Assembly (NCBI GenBank): GCA_002102225.1
Contig: LQPB01000076.1
Coordinates: 1 to 64,000, forward strand
DNA: 64,000 bases
Direction: 5' to 3'
From: Mycobacterium interjectum
GTDB taxonomy: Bacteria; Actinomycetota; Actinomycetes; Mycobacteriales; Mycobacteriaceae
Positions 16,690 through 26,725 of the stretch are shown here, piece by piece. The notes beneath the pieces are model-generated. The model was given only the letters and a program-made list of their open reading frames with translations, had not been told where the DNA came from and did not search any database. The position numbers and the translations under genes were made by a program. Each line of letters opens with the position of its first letter. The stretch's first letter is position 1.

Positions 16690-17538
16690 CTAGACGAGCG
16701 CGGCCAGCTTGCCGGCCAACCGCTCCACGTAGGCGGCGATCTCGTCCTCGGGGCGGTCCGGCAGCCCGAACAGCACCTCGGTCACGCCGAGCTCGGCCCA
16801 GCGCGCCAGCTTCTCCGGGATCGGCTTGAAGTCCAGCGCGACGATCTGCGGAGCCCCGTCGCGGCCGGCGGCCGCCCAGGTGTCCTGCAGCAACTTGACC
16901 GGCTCGTCGATGTCGAAGTCGCGCGGGGTGGTGATCCAGCCGTCGGCGCTGCGGGCGATCCACTTGAAGTTCTTCTCGTTGCCGGCCGCGCCCACCAGCA
17001 CCGGAATGTGTGACTGCACCGGCTTCGGCCAGGCCCAGCTGGGCCCGAACTTGACGAACTCGCCGTCGTAGGCGGCTTCCTCTTCGGTCCACAGCGCCCG
17101 CATCGCCTCGATGTACTCGCGCAACATGGTCCGGCGCCGCCCGGGCGGCACCCCGTGGTCGGCCAGCTCGTCGGTGTTCCACCCGAAGCCGACGCCGAGG
17201 CTCACCCGGCCCCCCGACAGGTGGTCAAGCGTGGCAATGCTTTTCGCCAACGTGATCGGGTCATGCTCGACGGGCAGCGCCACCGCCGTCGAGAGGCGCA
17301 CCCGCGACGTGACGGCGCACGCGGCGCCCAGGCTGACCCATGGGTCTAGCGTGCGCATGTAGCGGTCGTCGGGCAGCGACGCGTCGCCGGTCGTGGGATG
17401 GGCGGCCTCACGCTTGACCGGGATGTGGGTGTGTTCGGGCACGTAGAACGTCTGGAAACCGTGGTCGTCGGCGAGCTTGGCCGCTGTCGCCGGGGAGATG
17501 CCGCGGTCACTGGTGAAAAGCACGAGGCCGTAATCCAT
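16690..17538 (-). CDS. LLM-class (F420-dependent-type) oxidoreductase
   Basis: 282 residues, luciferase-like monooxygenase superfamily, same length as Rv0953c. The N-terminus MDYGLVLFTSDRGI, YVPEHTHIP near residue 32, LSGGRVSLGVGFGW near 115 and the C-terminal EVLFGLPDRP fit the F420-binding subgroup that transfers hydride to or from alcohols/ketones using coenzyme F420. The substrate is unknown. The ATG at 17538 lies 9 bases from a KstR-type palindrome, so the gene is probably in the cholesterol-catabolism regulon, suggesting a steroid or steroid-derived substrate (inference). I recall Rv0953c among KstR-controlled genes. Confidence 0.9.
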   Translation of the reverse strand: MDYGLVLFTSDRGISPATAAKLADDHGFQTFYVPEHTHIPVKREAAHPTTGDASLPDDRYMRTLDPWVSLGAACAVTSRVRLSTAVALPVEHDPITLAKSIATLDHLSGGRVSLGVGFGWNTDELADHGVPPGRRRTMLREYIEAMRALWTEEEAAYDGEFVKFGPSWAWPKPVQSHIPVLVGAAGNEKNFKWIARSADGWITTPRDFDIDEPVKLLQDTWAAAGRDGAPQIVALDFKPIPEKLARWAELGVTEVLFGLPDRPEDEIAAYVERLAGKLAALV

Positions 17539-17547
17539 GCACAGGAT

Positions 17548-17561
17548 TAGAACGTGTTCTA
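17548..17561. promoter_or_regulatory. KstR-type operator
   Basis: TAGAACGTGTTCTA is a perfect 14-bp palindrome and fits the KstR consensus TNNAACNNGTTNNA at every fixed position. It is 9 bases upstream of the LLM oxidoreductase start (minus strand), overlapping the likely promoter. Confidence 0.8.
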
Positions 17562-17760
17562 CCTGTGCTCGGCAAGCGGCGCGGGTCGGCGCCGGTCGCG
17601 CCGCCGGGCCGGTGGCTCCGGCACTGCCGCCCGAAGGTGCGCTAGCGTGGTTGGTCGATCGCGCCGCAACGCAACATGGGGAAGGTGTTCCGCTGGGGCG
17701 CGCCTGGAGGCACAGCGTCGCACTGCAATGTGGCGCCGCTAAAAAGCAACAGGAGGAGTC

Positions 17761-18711
17761 ATGACGTATTCGCCCGGTGGTCCCGGATATCAACCCGCGC
17801 AGCCCGGCGGCTCCTACCCAGGCGCCACACCGTCCTTCGCCAAGACCGACGACGGCGAAAGCAAGCTTCCGCTGGTGTTGAATGTCGCGGTCGTGGTCCT
17901 CGGCATCGCGGTCTATTTGCTCAACTTCGGGCCGACATTCGTCATCGGCGCCGACCTCGGCCCGGGCGGCGGACGGGCCGGCGATGCCGGTACCGCGGTG
18001 ATCGTCGCGGTGCTGGCCGCCCTGCTGGCGGCGATCGGCTTGCTGCCCAAGGCCAAGAGTTATGTGGGAATCGTCGCGGTGATCGCCGTGTTGGGCGCGC
18101 TGCTGGCCATCACCGAAACCGTCAACACGCCCGCCGGATTCGGCATCGGGTGGGCGATGTGGCCGTTGGTCGGTTGCAGCGTTATTCAGGCCTTCGCCGC
18201 CGTGGGCGCGTTGCTGCTGGACGCCGGCGTCATCACGGCGCCCGCGCCGCGGCCCAAGTACGATCCGTACGCGCAGTACGGCCAGTACGGGCAATACGGC
18301 CAGTACGGGCAGGTCGGGCAGTACGGGCAGCAGCCGTCGTACTACGGTCAGCCGGGTGCCCAGCAGCACGCCGGGCACCAGCCCCACCAGCAGGAGACGC
18401 CGCAGCCGTCCTCGTATGGCTCGCAGTACGGCGGCTATCCGCAGAGCCAGGCGCCCACGCAGGCGGCGATCCCCACGTCGACCGGTGGATTCGGCGCCCA
18501 GCCCCAGCAGGGCGCGCAGCAGCACGGGCCGTCGACGCCGCCCACCGGCTTCCCCAGCTTCAGCCCGCCGCCGTCCTCCGCCGCAAGCGGCACGGAGTCC
18601 CAGGCCGGTTCGGGTCCGGTCGACCAAGCGGGCCACACCGGCGGCCAGCCGGCCTCCGCTCAGGAGCAGCAACAGTCGCCGTCATCGCCGTCTGGGCCGG
18701 CGCCCTCCTAA
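17761..18711 (+). CDS. DUF5336 membrane protein, 34-kDa antigenic protein homologue
   Basis: 316 residues. After about 35 polar residues come four hydrophobic segments (near 38-58, 78-96, 101-119 and 125-155), then a long Gln/Gly/Pro/Ser-rich tail with six QYG-type triplets and further Q-rich stretches. This matches Rv0954 and the 34-kDa antigen of M. avium subsp. paratuberculosis. Cell-envelope location; in M. tuberculosis Rv0954 has been linked to the divisome, but no enzymatic function is known. AGGAGGAG directly precedes the ATG. Its leader (17562-17760) holds TAGCGT near 17643 as a possible -10. Followed after 39 bases by the DUF6350 gene. Confidence 0.88.
   Translation: MTYSPGGPGYQPAQPGGSYPGATPSFAKTDDGESKLPLVLNVAVVVLGIAVYLLNFGPTFVIGADLGPGGGRAGDAGTAVIVAVLAALLAAIGLLPKAKSYVGIVAVIAVLGALLAITETVNTPAGFGIGWAMWPLVGCSVIQAFAAVGALLLDAGVITAPAPRPKYDPYAQYGQYGQYGQYGQVGQYGQQPSYYGQPGAQQHAGHQPHQQETPQPSSYGSQYGGYPQSQAPTQAAIPTSTGGFGAQPQQGAQQHGPSTPPTGFPSFSPPPSSAASGTESQAGSGPVDQAGHTGGQPASAQEQQQSPSSPSGPAPS
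18274..18327 (+). repeat. Coding 9-bp tandem repeat (QYG units)
   Basis: Six consecutive 9-base units encode Gln-Tyr-Gly five times and Gln-Val-Gly once, with third-base variation between units. It lies in the cytosolic or surface tail of the DUF5336 protein and may vary in copy number between strains. Confidence 0.8.
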
Positions 18712-18750
18712 GCCTGCGCCCTCGCGCGTAGTCGGGCACGTGCGCCAAGA

Positions 18751-20115
18751 GTGACAAGGGTGTCAGCAAGCGGGGATGACCGGGCCGCCGGCGCTCGCCA
18801 GGCGCGCGACCTTGTCCGGGTGGCGTTCGGCCCGGCCGTGGTGGCGTTGGGCATCGTCGCCGCGGTTACCCTGCTGCAGCTGCTGATCGCCAACAGCGAC
18901 ATGACCGGCGCGTTGGGCGCCATCGCCAGCATGTGGCTGGCGGTGCACCAGGTGCCGATCTCGATCGGTGGCCGCGAATTGGGCGTGCTGCCGCTGCTGC
19001 CCGTCCTGCTGATGGTGTGGGGCACCGCGCGCAGCAGCGCCCGGGCCACCTCCGCGTCTTCGTCGTGGCTGGTGGTCCGCTGGGTGATCGCCTCGGCGCT
19101 GGGCGGCCCCCTGTTGCTGACGGCGATCGCGCTGGCGGTCATCCACGACGCGTCGTCGGTGATCACCGAGCTGCAGACGCCCAGCGCCCTGCGCGCGTTC
19201 GCGAGCGTGCTGGTGGTGCACGCCATCGGCGCGGCGATCGGCGTGTGGTCCCGGGTGGGGCGGCGGGCGCTGGCGGCGTCCCCGCTGCCCAACTGGCTCG
19301 GTGATTCGCTGCGCGCCGCGGTGGCCGGGGTGCTGGCGTTGGTCGGTCTCTCCGGGCTGGTGACCGCGGGGTCGCTGATCGTGCACTGGTCGACGATGCA
19401 GGAGCTCTACGGGATCACCGATTCGATCTTCGGCCAGTTCAGCCTCACCGTCCTGTCCGTGCTGTACGCGCCCAACGTCATGGTCGGCACGTCGGCGGTC
19501 GCCGTCGGATCGAGTGCCCACCTCGGTTTCGCGACGTTCAGTTCCTTCACCGTCTTCGGCGGCGACATTCCGGCGCTGCCGATCCTGGCCGCGCTCCCCA
19601 CGCCGCCGCTGGGGCCGGTGTGGGTCGCGCTGCTCATCGTCGGCGCGTCCTCGGGCGTGGCGGTCGGGCAGCAATGCGCCCGGCGCGCGCTGCCGCTGTT
19701 CCCGGCGACGGCCAAACTGCTGGTCGCCGCCGTTGTCGGTGCGTTGGCGATGTCGTTGCTCGCCTACGGCGGCAGCGGACGGCTCGGCAATTTCGGGCAC
19801 GTCGGCGTCGACCAGGGGACCTTGCTGGGCGGCGTGTTCTTCTGGTTCGCGGTCGTCGGCGGCGTCACGGTCGCGATGGCCGGGGGAATCCGGCGTGGGC
19901 GGCCCAGGCGGGCCAGGCGACCCGCGCCCGCCCCGGCGGCCGATGAGCCGGCGGATTTTGCGGCGGTCTTCGATGAGCCCGAAGGCGAGCCGGACGGCGA
20001 GCCGGCAGACGAACCGGAAGATGCGCCGCGCGACGAGCCGGCCGGCGACCCCGCCGACGAGGACGCGGCGGCCCCGGAGGAGCCGGCCGCCGACGACAAA
20101 CCCCCGCCGGCCTGA
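18751..20115 (+). CDS. Polytopic membrane protein, DUF6350 family
   Basis: 454 residues starting at GTG 18751. From about residue 25 to 375 the sequence is a series of about ten hydrophobic segments separated by short loops, then a cytoplasmic tail of about 75 residues that is strongly acidic ([16 protein letters not shown]...). The family is restricted to Actinobacteria and has no proven function. Length and order correspond to Rv0955 (455 residues). Its position between the 34-kDa antigen gene and purN is conserved from memory, and the purN -10 lies 75 bases after its stop, so purNH can be transcribed separately. Confidence 0.85.
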   Translation: MTRVSASGDDRAAGARQARDLVRVAFGPAVVALGIVAAVTLLQLLIANSDMTGALGAIASMWLAVHQVPISIGGRELGVLPLLPVLLMVWGTARSSARATSASSSWLVVRWVIASALGGPLLLTAIALAVIHDASSVITELQTPSALRAFASVLVVHAIGAAIGVWSRVGRRALAASPLPNWLGDSLRAAVAGVLALVGLSGLVTAGSLIVHWSTMQELYGITDSIFGQFSLTVLSVLYAPNVMVGTSAVAVGSSAHLGFATFSSFTVFGGDIPALPILAALPTPPLGPVWVALLIVGASSGVAVGQQCARRALPLFPATAKLLVAAVVGALAMSLLAYGGSGRLGNFGHVGVDQGTLLGGVFFWFAVVGGVTVAMAGGIRRGRPRRARRPAPAPAADEPADFAAVFDEPEGEPDGEPADEPEDAPRDEPAGDPADEDAAAPEEPAADDKPPPA

Positions 20116-20190
20116 TCGAGCCCGCGTCCAGCGCGCGGACACGCCGGGCGATGTCGCGCTGGCCGCAGGCTCGGCGCATCGTCGCCCGAC

Positions 20191-20196
20191 TAGGCT
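20191..20196 (+). promoter_or_regulatory. Leaderless -10 element of purN
   Basis: TAGGCT, then 7 bases, then GTG at 20204. Confidence 0.55.
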
Positions 20197-20203
20197 CGCC
20201 GTT

Positions 20204-20833
20204 GTGCCCCAACCGCTTCACGTGCCCCCGAGCGCGCCGGCGCGGGTGGTGGTGCTCGCCTCGGGCACCGGTTCGCTGCTGGGCTCGCTGATCGAAGCGG
20301 CCGCGGGTGACTACCCGGCGCGAGTGGTCGCCGTCGGCGTGGATCGCGAATGCCGGGCCACCGAGGTCGCGGCCGCGGCGTCCCTGCCGACCTTCACCGT
20401 CCGCCTCGGCGATTACGCCGACCGCGCGGCGTGGGACGCGGCCATCACCGAAGCCACCGCCGCGCACTCGCCCGATCTCATCGTCTCCGCGGGATTCATG
20501 AAAATACTTGGTCCGCAGTTCCTTTCCCGATTTTGTGGGCGCATTCTCAACACGCATCCGGCGCTGCTGCCGGCCTTCGCGGGGGCGCATGCCGTGCCCG
20601 ACGCGCTGGCTTACGGTGTGAAGGTCACCGGCTGTACGGTGCACCTGGTGGACGCCGGCATGGACACCGGGCCGATATTGGCCCAGGAGCCCATCGCGGT
20701 GCTCGACGGTGACACGGAAGAGACCCTGCATGAACGCATCAAGGTCGTCGAACGGCGACTGTTGGTGGACGTGGTGGCCGCGATGGCGACGCGCGGCGTG
20801 ACCTGGACCGGACGAAAGGCGACCATAGGATGA
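20204..20833 (+). CDS. purN: Phosphoribosylglycinamide formyltransferase
   Basis: 209 residues. Transfers a formyl group from 10-formyl-THF to GAR in purine synthesis. Visible are the phosphate-binding LASGTGSLL near residue 18, the SAGFMKIL and catalytic Asn/His in [12 protein letters not shown] near residue 114, and the Asp motif of [13 protein letters not shown] near residue 145. GTG at 20204 is chosen because a -10 hexamer lies 7 bases upstream and the first strand begins soon after; much longer in-frame extensions enter the previous gene. The stop overlaps the purH start (ATGA), so the two are translationally coupled. Corresponds to Rv0956. Confidence 0.95.
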   Translation: MPQPLHVPPSAPARVVVLASGTGSLLGSLIEAAAGDYPARVVAVGVDRECRATEVAAAASLPTFTVRLGDYADRAAWDAAITEATAAHSPDLIVSAGFMKILGPQFLSRFCGRILNTHPALLPAFAGAHAVPDALAYGVKVTGCTVHLVDAGMDTGPILAQEPIAVLDGDTEETLHERIKVVERRLLVDVVAAMATRGVTWTGRKATIG

Positions 20834-22398
20834 GCGACGAGTCAAGAAGGGCGATTCGCCGCGCGTTGATCAGCGTGTACGACAAGACCGGGCTGATCGA
20901 ACTCGCCCAGGGACTGGCCGCGGCGGGCGTGGAGATCGTGTCGACCGGCTCGACCGCGAAGACCATTGCGGACAAAGGGATTCCGGTCATCCGCGTCGAG
21001 GAGTTGACCGGTTTTCCCGAGGTGCTCGACGGCCGGGTCAAGACGCTGCACCCGCGGGTGCACGCCGGGTTGCTGGCCGACCTGCGCAAACCCGAGCACC
21101 AGGCGGCACTCGAACAGCTCGGGATCGCGGCGTTCGAACTCGTCGTCGTCAACCTGTATCCGTTCAGCGAGACGGTCGACTCCGGCGCGGGCATCGACGA
21201 GTGCGTCGAACAGATCGACATCGGCGGGCCGTCGATGGTCCGGGCCGCCGCGAAGAACCACCCCAGCGTGGCGGTGGTCACCGACCCGCTCAGCTATGAC
21301 GGCGTGCTCGCCGCGGTGCGCGGTGGCGGGTTTACCCTCGCGGAGCGGAAGAGGCTGGCCTCGTTGGCGTTTCAGCACACCGCGGACTACGACATCGCGG
21401 TCGCCGGCTGGATGGAGTCGACGCTGGCGCCCGAGCATCCACCCACGAACTTCCCCCAGTGGTTGGCGGGTAGCTGGCGACGCACGGCGACGCTGCGCTA
21501 CGGCGAGAACCCGCACCAGCAGGCGGCGCTCTACAGCGACCCCGGCGCGTGGCCGGGCCTGGCGCAGGCCGAGCAGCTGCACGGAAAAGAGATGTCCTAC
21601 AACAACTTCACCGACGCGGATGCCGCCTGGCGGGCCGCCTTCGACCACGAAGAGATCTGCGTGGCGATCATCAAGCACGCGAACCCCTGTGGCATCGCGA
21701 TCTCCTCGGTCTCGGTCGCCGACGCGCACCGCAAGGCCCACGAATGCGATCCGCTGAGCGCCTTCGGCGGGGTGATCGCGGCCAACACCGAAGTCAGCGT
21801 CGAGATGGCGGAGTACGTGAGCACCATCTTCACCGAGGTGATCGTCGCGCCCGCGTACGCGCCGGGCGCCGTCGACGCGTTGACGCGCAAGAAGAACATC
21901 CGCGTGCTGGTGGCCTCCGAGCCGCTGGCCGGCGGCACCGAGCTGCGCCCGATCAGCGGGGGGCTGCTGGTGCAGCAGCGCGACCAGCTCGACGCGCACG
22001 GCGACAACCCGGCCAACTGGACGCTGGCGACGGGATCGCCGGCCGACCCGAACACGCTGGCCGACCTGGTCTTTGCGTGGCGCGCCTGCCGGGCGGTCAA
22101 GTCGAACGCGATCGTGATCGCGGCCGACGGCGCGACCATCGGCGTCGGCATGGGCCAGGTCAACCGGGTCGACGCCGCCCGGCTGGCCGTCGAACGCGGC
22201 GGCGAGCGGGTCCGCGGCGCCGTCGCGGCTTCGGATGCCTTCTTCCCGTTCCCCGACGGGCTCGAGACGCTGACCGCCGCCGGGGTGAAGGCGGTGGTGC
22301 ACCCGGGCGGATCGGTGCGCGACGAGGAGGTGACCGCGGCCGCCGCCAACGCCGGCGTCACCGTGTACCTCACCGGGGCCCGCCACTTCGCTCACTGA
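20830..22398 (+). CDS. purH: Bifunctional AICAR transformylase / IMP cyclohydrolase
   Basis: 522 residues. It catalyses the last two steps of IMP synthesis. The N-terminal MGS-like cyclohydrolase domain (about 1-195) has [21 protein letters not shown] and [13 protein letters not shown]; the transformylase domain (about 200-522) has RYGENPHQ, the catalytic Lys-His pair in IIKHANPCG near residue 280, and [10 protein letters not shown] near 465. All key residues are intact. It begins inside the purN stop codon (ATGA). Corresponds to Rv0957. Confidence 0.96.
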   Translation: MSDESRRAIRRALISVYDKTGLIELAQGLAAAGVEIVSTGSTAKTIADKGIPVIRVEELTGFPEVLDGRVKTLHPRVHAGLLADLRKPEHQAALEQLGIAAFELVVVNLYPFSETVDSGAGIDECVEQIDIGGPSMVRAAAKNHPSVAVVTDPLSYDGVLAAVRGGGFTLAERKRLASLAFQHTADYDIAVAGWMESTLAPEHPPTNFPQWLAGSWRRTATLRYGENPHQQAALYSDPGAWPGLAQAEQLHGKEMSYNNFTDADAAWRAAFDHEEICVAIIKHANPCGIAISSVSVADAHRKAHECDPLSAFGGVIAANTEVSVEMAEYVSTIFTEVIVAPAYAPGAVDALTRKKNIRVLVASEPLAGGTELRPISGGLLVQQRDQLDAHGDNPANWTLATGSPADPNTLADLVFAWRACRAVKSNAIVIAADGATIGVGMGQVNRVDAARLAVERGGERVRGAVAASDAFFPFPDGLETLTAAGVKAVVHPGGSVRDEEVTAAAANAGVTVYLTGARHFAH

Positions 22399-22430
22399 AC
22401 GTTCGGCGCGTGAGGCTTGGAGGCAACGCG

Positions 22431-22436
22431 TAGCGT
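22431..22436 (+). promoter_or_regulatory. Leaderless -10 element of the AAA ATPase gene
   Basis: TAGCGT followed by 6 bases and GTG at 22443; the alternative GTG at 22440 is only 3 bases away. Confidence 0.45.
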
Positions 22437-22442
22437 GGAGTG

Positions 22443-23825
22443 GTGCCATCACCGAGTAACCTGCCCCGCACCGTCGGCGAACTGCGTGCCGCCGGTCACC
22501 GCGAACGGGGAGTCAAACAGGAAATCCGAGAAAACCTGCTGACCGCGCTGGCCGAGGGCGACGAGGTCTGGCCCGGGATCCTGGGTTTCGAGGACACCGT
22601 GCTGCCTCAGCTGGAGCGGGCGCTGATCGCGGGCCACGACTTCGTTTTGCTGGGGGAACGCGGCCAGGGCAAGACCCGGCTGCTGCGCGCGCTGACCGGG
22701 CTGCTCGACGAGTGGACCCCCGTGATCGACGGCGCCGAACTCGGCGAGCACCCGTACCGGCCGATCACGCCGGAGTCGATCCGCCGCGCGGCCACGCTCG
22801 GCGACGACATGCCGGTGGCGTGGAAGCACCGCAGCGAGCGCTACACCGAGAAGCTGGCCACCCCCGACACCAGCGTCGCCGACCTGGTCGGCGACATCGA
22901 CCCGATCAAGGTCGCGGAGGGTCGCAGCCTCGGTGACCCGGAGACCATCGCCTACGGGCTGATCCCGCGCGCGCACCGCGGCATCGTCGCTGTCAACGAG
23001 CTGCCCGACCTCGCCGAGCGCATCCAGGTGTCGATGCTCAACGTCATGGAGGAGCGCGACATCCAGGTGCGCGGTTACACCCTGCGCCTGCCGCTGGACG
23101 TGTTGGTGGTCGCCAGTGCCAACCCGGAGGACTACACCAACCGGGGCCGCATCATCACGCCGCTCAAAGACCGGTTCGGCGCCGAGATCCGCACCCACTA
23201 CCCGCTGGAGCTCGAGGCCGAGGTGGGCGTGATCGTGCAGGAAGCCCACCTGAGCGCCCAGGTGCCCGACTACCTCATGCAGGTGATCGCGCGCTTCGCC
23301 CGCTACCTGCGGGAGTCCAACTCGGTCGATCAGCGCTCGGGGGTGTCGGCGCGCTTCGCGATCGCGGCCGCCGAGACCGTCGCCGCCGCCGCCCGCCACC
23401 GCGGCGCGGTGCTGGGGGAGACCGATCCGGTGGCCCGGGTGGTCGACCTGGACACCGTGATCGACGTCCTGCGCGGCAAGCTGGAATTCGAGTCCGGCGA
23501 GGAGGGCCGCGAACAAGCGGTGCTGGAGCACCTGCTGCGGCGCGCGACGGCCGACACCGCGGCCAGGGTGCTCGGCGGAATCGATGTCGGCGCCCTGGTG
23601 GCCGCGGTCGAGGGCGGTTCGGCGGTCACGACGGGCGAGCGCGTGTCGGCCAAGGACGTGCTGGCCGCGGTGCCGAACCTGCCGGTCGTCGACAAGATCG
23701 CGGCCAAGCTGCACGCCGAATCCGAAGGCGAGCGCGCCGCGGCGCTGGAACTGGCGCTGGAGGCGCTGTATTTGGCCAAGCGGATCGACAAGGTGTCCGG
23801 GGAGGGCCAAACCGTTTATGGCTAA
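22443..23825 (+). CDS. MoxR/magnesium-chelatase-like AAA+ ATPase
   Basis: 460 residues. Walker A GERGQGKTRLLRAL is near residue 70, LPDLAERIQVSMLNVMEE near residue 190 holds the Walker B/sensor region characteristic of the MoxR/ChlI group, and ASANPEDYTNRGRIITPLKDRF near 225 contains sensor 1 and the Arg finger region. The C-terminus is helical. Such ATPases work with a VWA-domain partner, here the immediately overlapping next gene, to remodel protein complexes or insert metals; the target is unknown. Annotated in M. tuberculosis as Rv0958, a possible magnesium chelatase, though no chlorophyll-type pathway exists there. Confidence 0.88.
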   Translation: MPSPSNLPRTVGELRAAGHRERGVKQEIRENLLTALAEGDEVWPGILGFEDTVLPQLERALIAGHDFVLLGERGQGKTRLLRALTGLLDEWTPVIDGAELGEHPYRPITPESIRRAATLGDDMPVAWKHRSERYTEKLATPDTSVADLVGDIDPIKVAEGRSLGDPETIAYGLIPRAHRGIVAVNELPDLAERIQVSMLNVMEERDIQVRGYTLRLPLDVLVVASANPEDYTNRGRIITPLKDRFGAEIRTHYPLELEAEVGVIVQEAHLSAQVPDYLMQVIARFARYLRESNSVDQRSGVSARFAIAAAETVAAAARHRGAVLGETDPVARVVDLDTVIDVLRGKLEFESGEEGREQAVLEHLLRRATADTAARVLGGIDVGALVAAVEGGSAVTTGERVSAKDVLAAVPNLPVVDKIAAKLHAESEGERAAALELALEALYLAKRIDKVSGEGQTVYG

Positions 23826-25800
23826 AGGGCATTCGTCGCGATACTCGGCGTACACCGGCGGGCCCGACCCGCTGGCGCCGCCGGTGGATCTGCGCGAGGC
23901 GCTCGAACAGATCGGTCAGGACGTGATGGCCGGCACCTCGCCACGGCGGGCGCTGTCCGAGCTGCTGCGCCGCGGCACCAAGAACATGCCCGGGGCCGAC
24001 CGGCTGGCGGCCGAGGCGAACCGCCGGCGGCGGGACTTGCTGCGCCGCAACAACTTGGACGGCACGCTGCAAGAGATCAAGAAGTTGCTCGACGAGGCCG
24101 TGCTGGCCGAGCGCAAGGAGTTGGCCCGCGCGCTGGACGACGACGCCCGCTTCGGCGAGCTGCAGCTGGACGCGCTGCCCGCCTCGCCCGCCAAGGCGGT
24201 GCAGGAGCTGTCCGACTACAACTGGCGCAGCGGCGAGGCCCGCGAAAAGTACGAGCAGATCCGGGATTTGCTCGGCCGCGAGATGCTGGATCAGCGCTTT
24301 GCCGGGATGAAGCAGGCGCTGGAGGGCGCCACCGACGAGGATCGCCAGCGGGTCAACGAGATGTTGGACGACCTCAACCAGCTGCTGGACAAGCACGCCC
24401 GCGGCCAGGACTCGCAGCAAGACTTCGAAGAATTCATGGACAAGCACGGCGAGTTCTTCCCCGAGAATCCGCGCAATGTCGAGGAGCTGCTCGACTCGCT
24501 GGCCAAGCGCGCCGCCGCGGCGCAACGCTTCCGCAACAGCCTGAGCCCCGATCAGCGCGCAGAGCTGGATGCCCTGGCGCAGCAGGCATTTGGGTCGCCG
24601 GCGTTGATGGAAGCGTTGGGACGCCTCGATGCGCACCTGCAGGCGGCGCGGCCCGGTGAGGACTGGACCGGGTCCGAGCAGTTCTCCGGGGACAACCCGT
24701 TCGGCATGGGCGAAGGCACCCAGGCGATCTCCGACATCGCCGAGCTGGAGCAGCTGGCCGAGCAGCTGTCGCAGAGCTATCCCGGCGCCACCATGGACGA
24801 CGTCGACCTCGACGCGCTGGCGCGCCAACTCGGCGACCAGGCGGCCATCGACGCCCGCACCCTGGCCGAACTGGAACGGGCGCTGGTCAATCAGGGATTC
24901 CTGGATCGCGGTTCCGACGGCCAGTGGCGCCTTTCCCCCAAAGCGATGCGCCGGCTCGGCGAGACGGCGTTACGCGATGTGGTGCAACAGCTTTCCGGAC
25001 GCCGCGGCGAGCGGGATCACCGGCGCGCCGGGGCCGCCGGTGAGCTGACCGGTGCCACCCGGCCGTGGCAGTTCGGTGACACCGAGCCGTGGAACATCCC
25101 CCGCACGCTGACCAACGCGGTGCTGCGGCAGTCGGGGACGGCGACCATGAACGATCCTGTCGGCCCCATCCGGATCACCGTCGACGACGTCGAGGTCTCC
25201 GAGACCGAGACGCGCACGCAGGCCGCCGTGGCGTTGTTGGTGGACACCTCGTTTTCGATGGTGATGGAGAATCGCTGGCTGCCGATGAAGCAGACGGCGC
25301 TCGCACTCAACCACCTGGTGTGCACCCGCTTTCGGTCGGATGCCCTGCAGATCATCGCCTTTGGCCGTTATGCCCGGACCGTGACGGCCGCCGAGCTCAC
25401 CGGCCTGGAGGGTGTTTACGAGCAGGGCACCAACCTGCATCACGCGCTGGCGCTCGCGGGTCGCCACCTGCGCCGGCACCCCAACGCGCAACCCGTCGTG
25501 CTGGTGGTGACCGACGGCGAGCCGACCGCGCACCTGGAGGACTTCGACGGGGATGGCTCCGCGGTGTTCTTCGACTACCCGCCGCACCCACGGACCATCG
25601 CCCACACGGTGCGGGGATTCGACGACATGGCAAGGCTCGGCGCGCAGGTGACGATCTTCCGGCTCGGTGACGACCCCGGCCTGGCCCGGTTCATCGACCA
25701 GGTCGCCCGGCGCGTCGAGGGGCGTGTCGTGGTTCCCGATGTCGACGGCTTGGGCGCCGCCGTGGTGGGCGACTATCTGCGGTCTCGCCGCCGTCGCTGA
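23818..25800 (+). CDS. VWA-domain protein, partner of the MoxR-type ATPase
   Basis: 660 residues. The first 450 residues are helical, charged and rich in Glu/Leu/Arg; the C-terminal 190 residues form a von Willebrand A domain with an intact MIDAS, LLVDTSFSMVMENRW near residue 475, a Thr in EQGTNLHHAL and an Asp in VVTDGEPT. It overlaps the upstream ATPase gene by 8 bases (ATGGCTAA), showing tight coupling. The pair follows the MoxR-VWA arrangement, where the VWA protein recruits the substrate of the AAA ring. Corresponds to Rv0959. The window lacks the vapBC9/lprP genes I recall next in M. tuberculosis. Confidence 0.88.
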   Translation: MAKGHSSRYSAYTGGPDPLAPPVDLREALEQIGQDVMAGTSPRRALSELLRRGTKNMPGADRLAAEANRRRRDLLRRNNLDGTLQEIKKLLDEAVLAERKELARALDDDARFGELQLDALPASPAKAVQELSDYNWRSGEAREKYEQIRDLLGREMLDQRFAGMKQALEGATDEDRQRVNEMLDDLNQLLDKHARGQDSQQDFEEFMDKHGEFFPENPRNVEELLDSLAKRAAAAQRFRNSLSPDQRAELDALAQQAFGSPALMEALGRLDAHLQAARPGEDWTGSEQFSGDNPFGMGEGTQAISDIAELEQLAEQLSQSYPGATMDDVDLDALARQLGDQAAIDARTLAELERALVNQGFLDRGSDGQWRLSPKAMRRLGETALRDVVQQLSGRRGERDHRRAGAAGELTGATRPWQFGDTEPWNIPRTLTNAVLRQSGTATMNDPVGPIRITVDDVEVSETETRTQAAVALLVDTSFSMVMENRWLPMKQTALALNHLVCTRFRSDALQIIAFGRYARTVTAAELTGLEGVYEQGTNLHHALALAGRHLRRHPNAQPVVLVVTDGEPTAHLEDFDGDGSAVFFDYPPHPRTIAHTVRGFDDMARLGAQVTIFRLGDDPGLARFIDQVARRVEGRVVVPDVDGLGAAVVGDYLRSRRRR

Positions 25801-25861
25801 TCCCCTCAGTGGAATAGATGCTTCCCCGACCGGGTTGTCGGGCGGAGAAGGGAGGAGATGC

Positions 25862-26710
25862 ATGAGCAAGGTTCCAACGATCGAACTCAACGATGGTGTG
25901 AGCATCCCGCAGCTGGGCTTCGGGGTGTTCCAGATCAAGCCCGACGAGACCGCGGCGGCCGTCAAGCGCGCCCTCGACATCGGGTACCGGCACATCGACA
26001 CCGCGGAGATGTACGGAAACGAGAGGGAAGTGGCGCAGGGCATCCACGACGCCGGGCTCGACCGGGCCGAGGTGTTCGTTACCAGCAAGCTGAACAACGG
26101 CTTTCACAAGCCCGACGATGCGCGGCGCGCCTTCGACAAGACCCTCGAGGCCCTGCAGTCCGATTACGTCGACCTGTTCCTCATTCACTGGCCACTGCCC
26201 ACGCTCTATGGCGGCGACTTCGTCTCCACCTGGAAGGTCCTCGAGGAGTTCGCCAAGGACGGTCGCGCCCGCAGCATCGGCGTTTCGAACTTCCAGACCG
26301 CGCACCTGGAACGGCTCGCCGCGGAAACCGACACCGTGCCTTCGGTCAACCAGATCGAGGCGCATCCGTACTTCGGCAATGAGCAGGTCCGCGCCTACGG
26401 CCGCGATCACGGCATCGTCACCGAGGCGTGGTCGCCGATCGCCCAGGGCAAGGTGCTCGGCGATCCCGAGATCAACCGCATCGCCGACGCCCGCGGCAAA
26501 TCACCGGCGCAGGTGGTGTTGCGCTGGCACATCCAGCGCGGCGATGTCGTCTTCCCCAAATCGGTGACGCCGGAACGGATTCAGGCCAACTTTGAGCTAT
26601 TCGACTTCGAATTGGACGATGCCGACATGGCGGCGATCTCGGCGCTGGACAAGGGCGAAGCGGGCAGGCGGGGCCCCAACCCCGACAAGTTCGACTACAT
26701 CCCGGGATAG
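25862..26710 (+). CDS. Aldo/keto reductase
   Basis: 282 residues, (beta/alpha)8 barrel of the AKR5-type. The catalytic tetrad is complete: Asp in HIDTAEMYGNE (near residue 47) with Tyr four residues later, Lys in TSKLNNG near 77, and His in LIHWPLP near 110. NADPH-binding PKSVTPERIQANF is near residue 230. It reduces aldehydes or ketones, probably including methylglyoxal-type substrates, as its homologue Rv2971 does. GGGAGGAG lies 8 bases before the ATG. This gene is not at this position in M. tuberculosis as I recall it. It converges on the DUF1707 gene with a 15-base gap. Confidence 0.92.
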   Translation: MSKVPTIELNDGVSIPQLGFGVFQIKPDETAAAVKRALDIGYRHIDTAEMYGNEREVAQGIHDAGLDRAEVFVTSKLNNGFHKPDDARRAFDKTLEALQSDYVDLFLIHWPLPTLYGGDFVSTWKVLEEFAKDGRARSIGVSNFQTAHLERLAAETDTVPSVNQIEAHPYFGNEQVRAYGRDHGIVTEAWSPIAQGKVLGDPEINRIADARGKSPAQVVLRWHIQRGDVVFPKSVTPERIQANFELFDFELDDADMAAISALDKGEAGRRGPNPDKFDYIPG

Positions 26711-26725
26711 CAAGCGGCGCAACGA

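Noticed and set aside
18274-18327. Possible regulatory direct repeats
   Set aside because: They are in-frame codons for QYG units inside a membrane protein gene with third-base variation.
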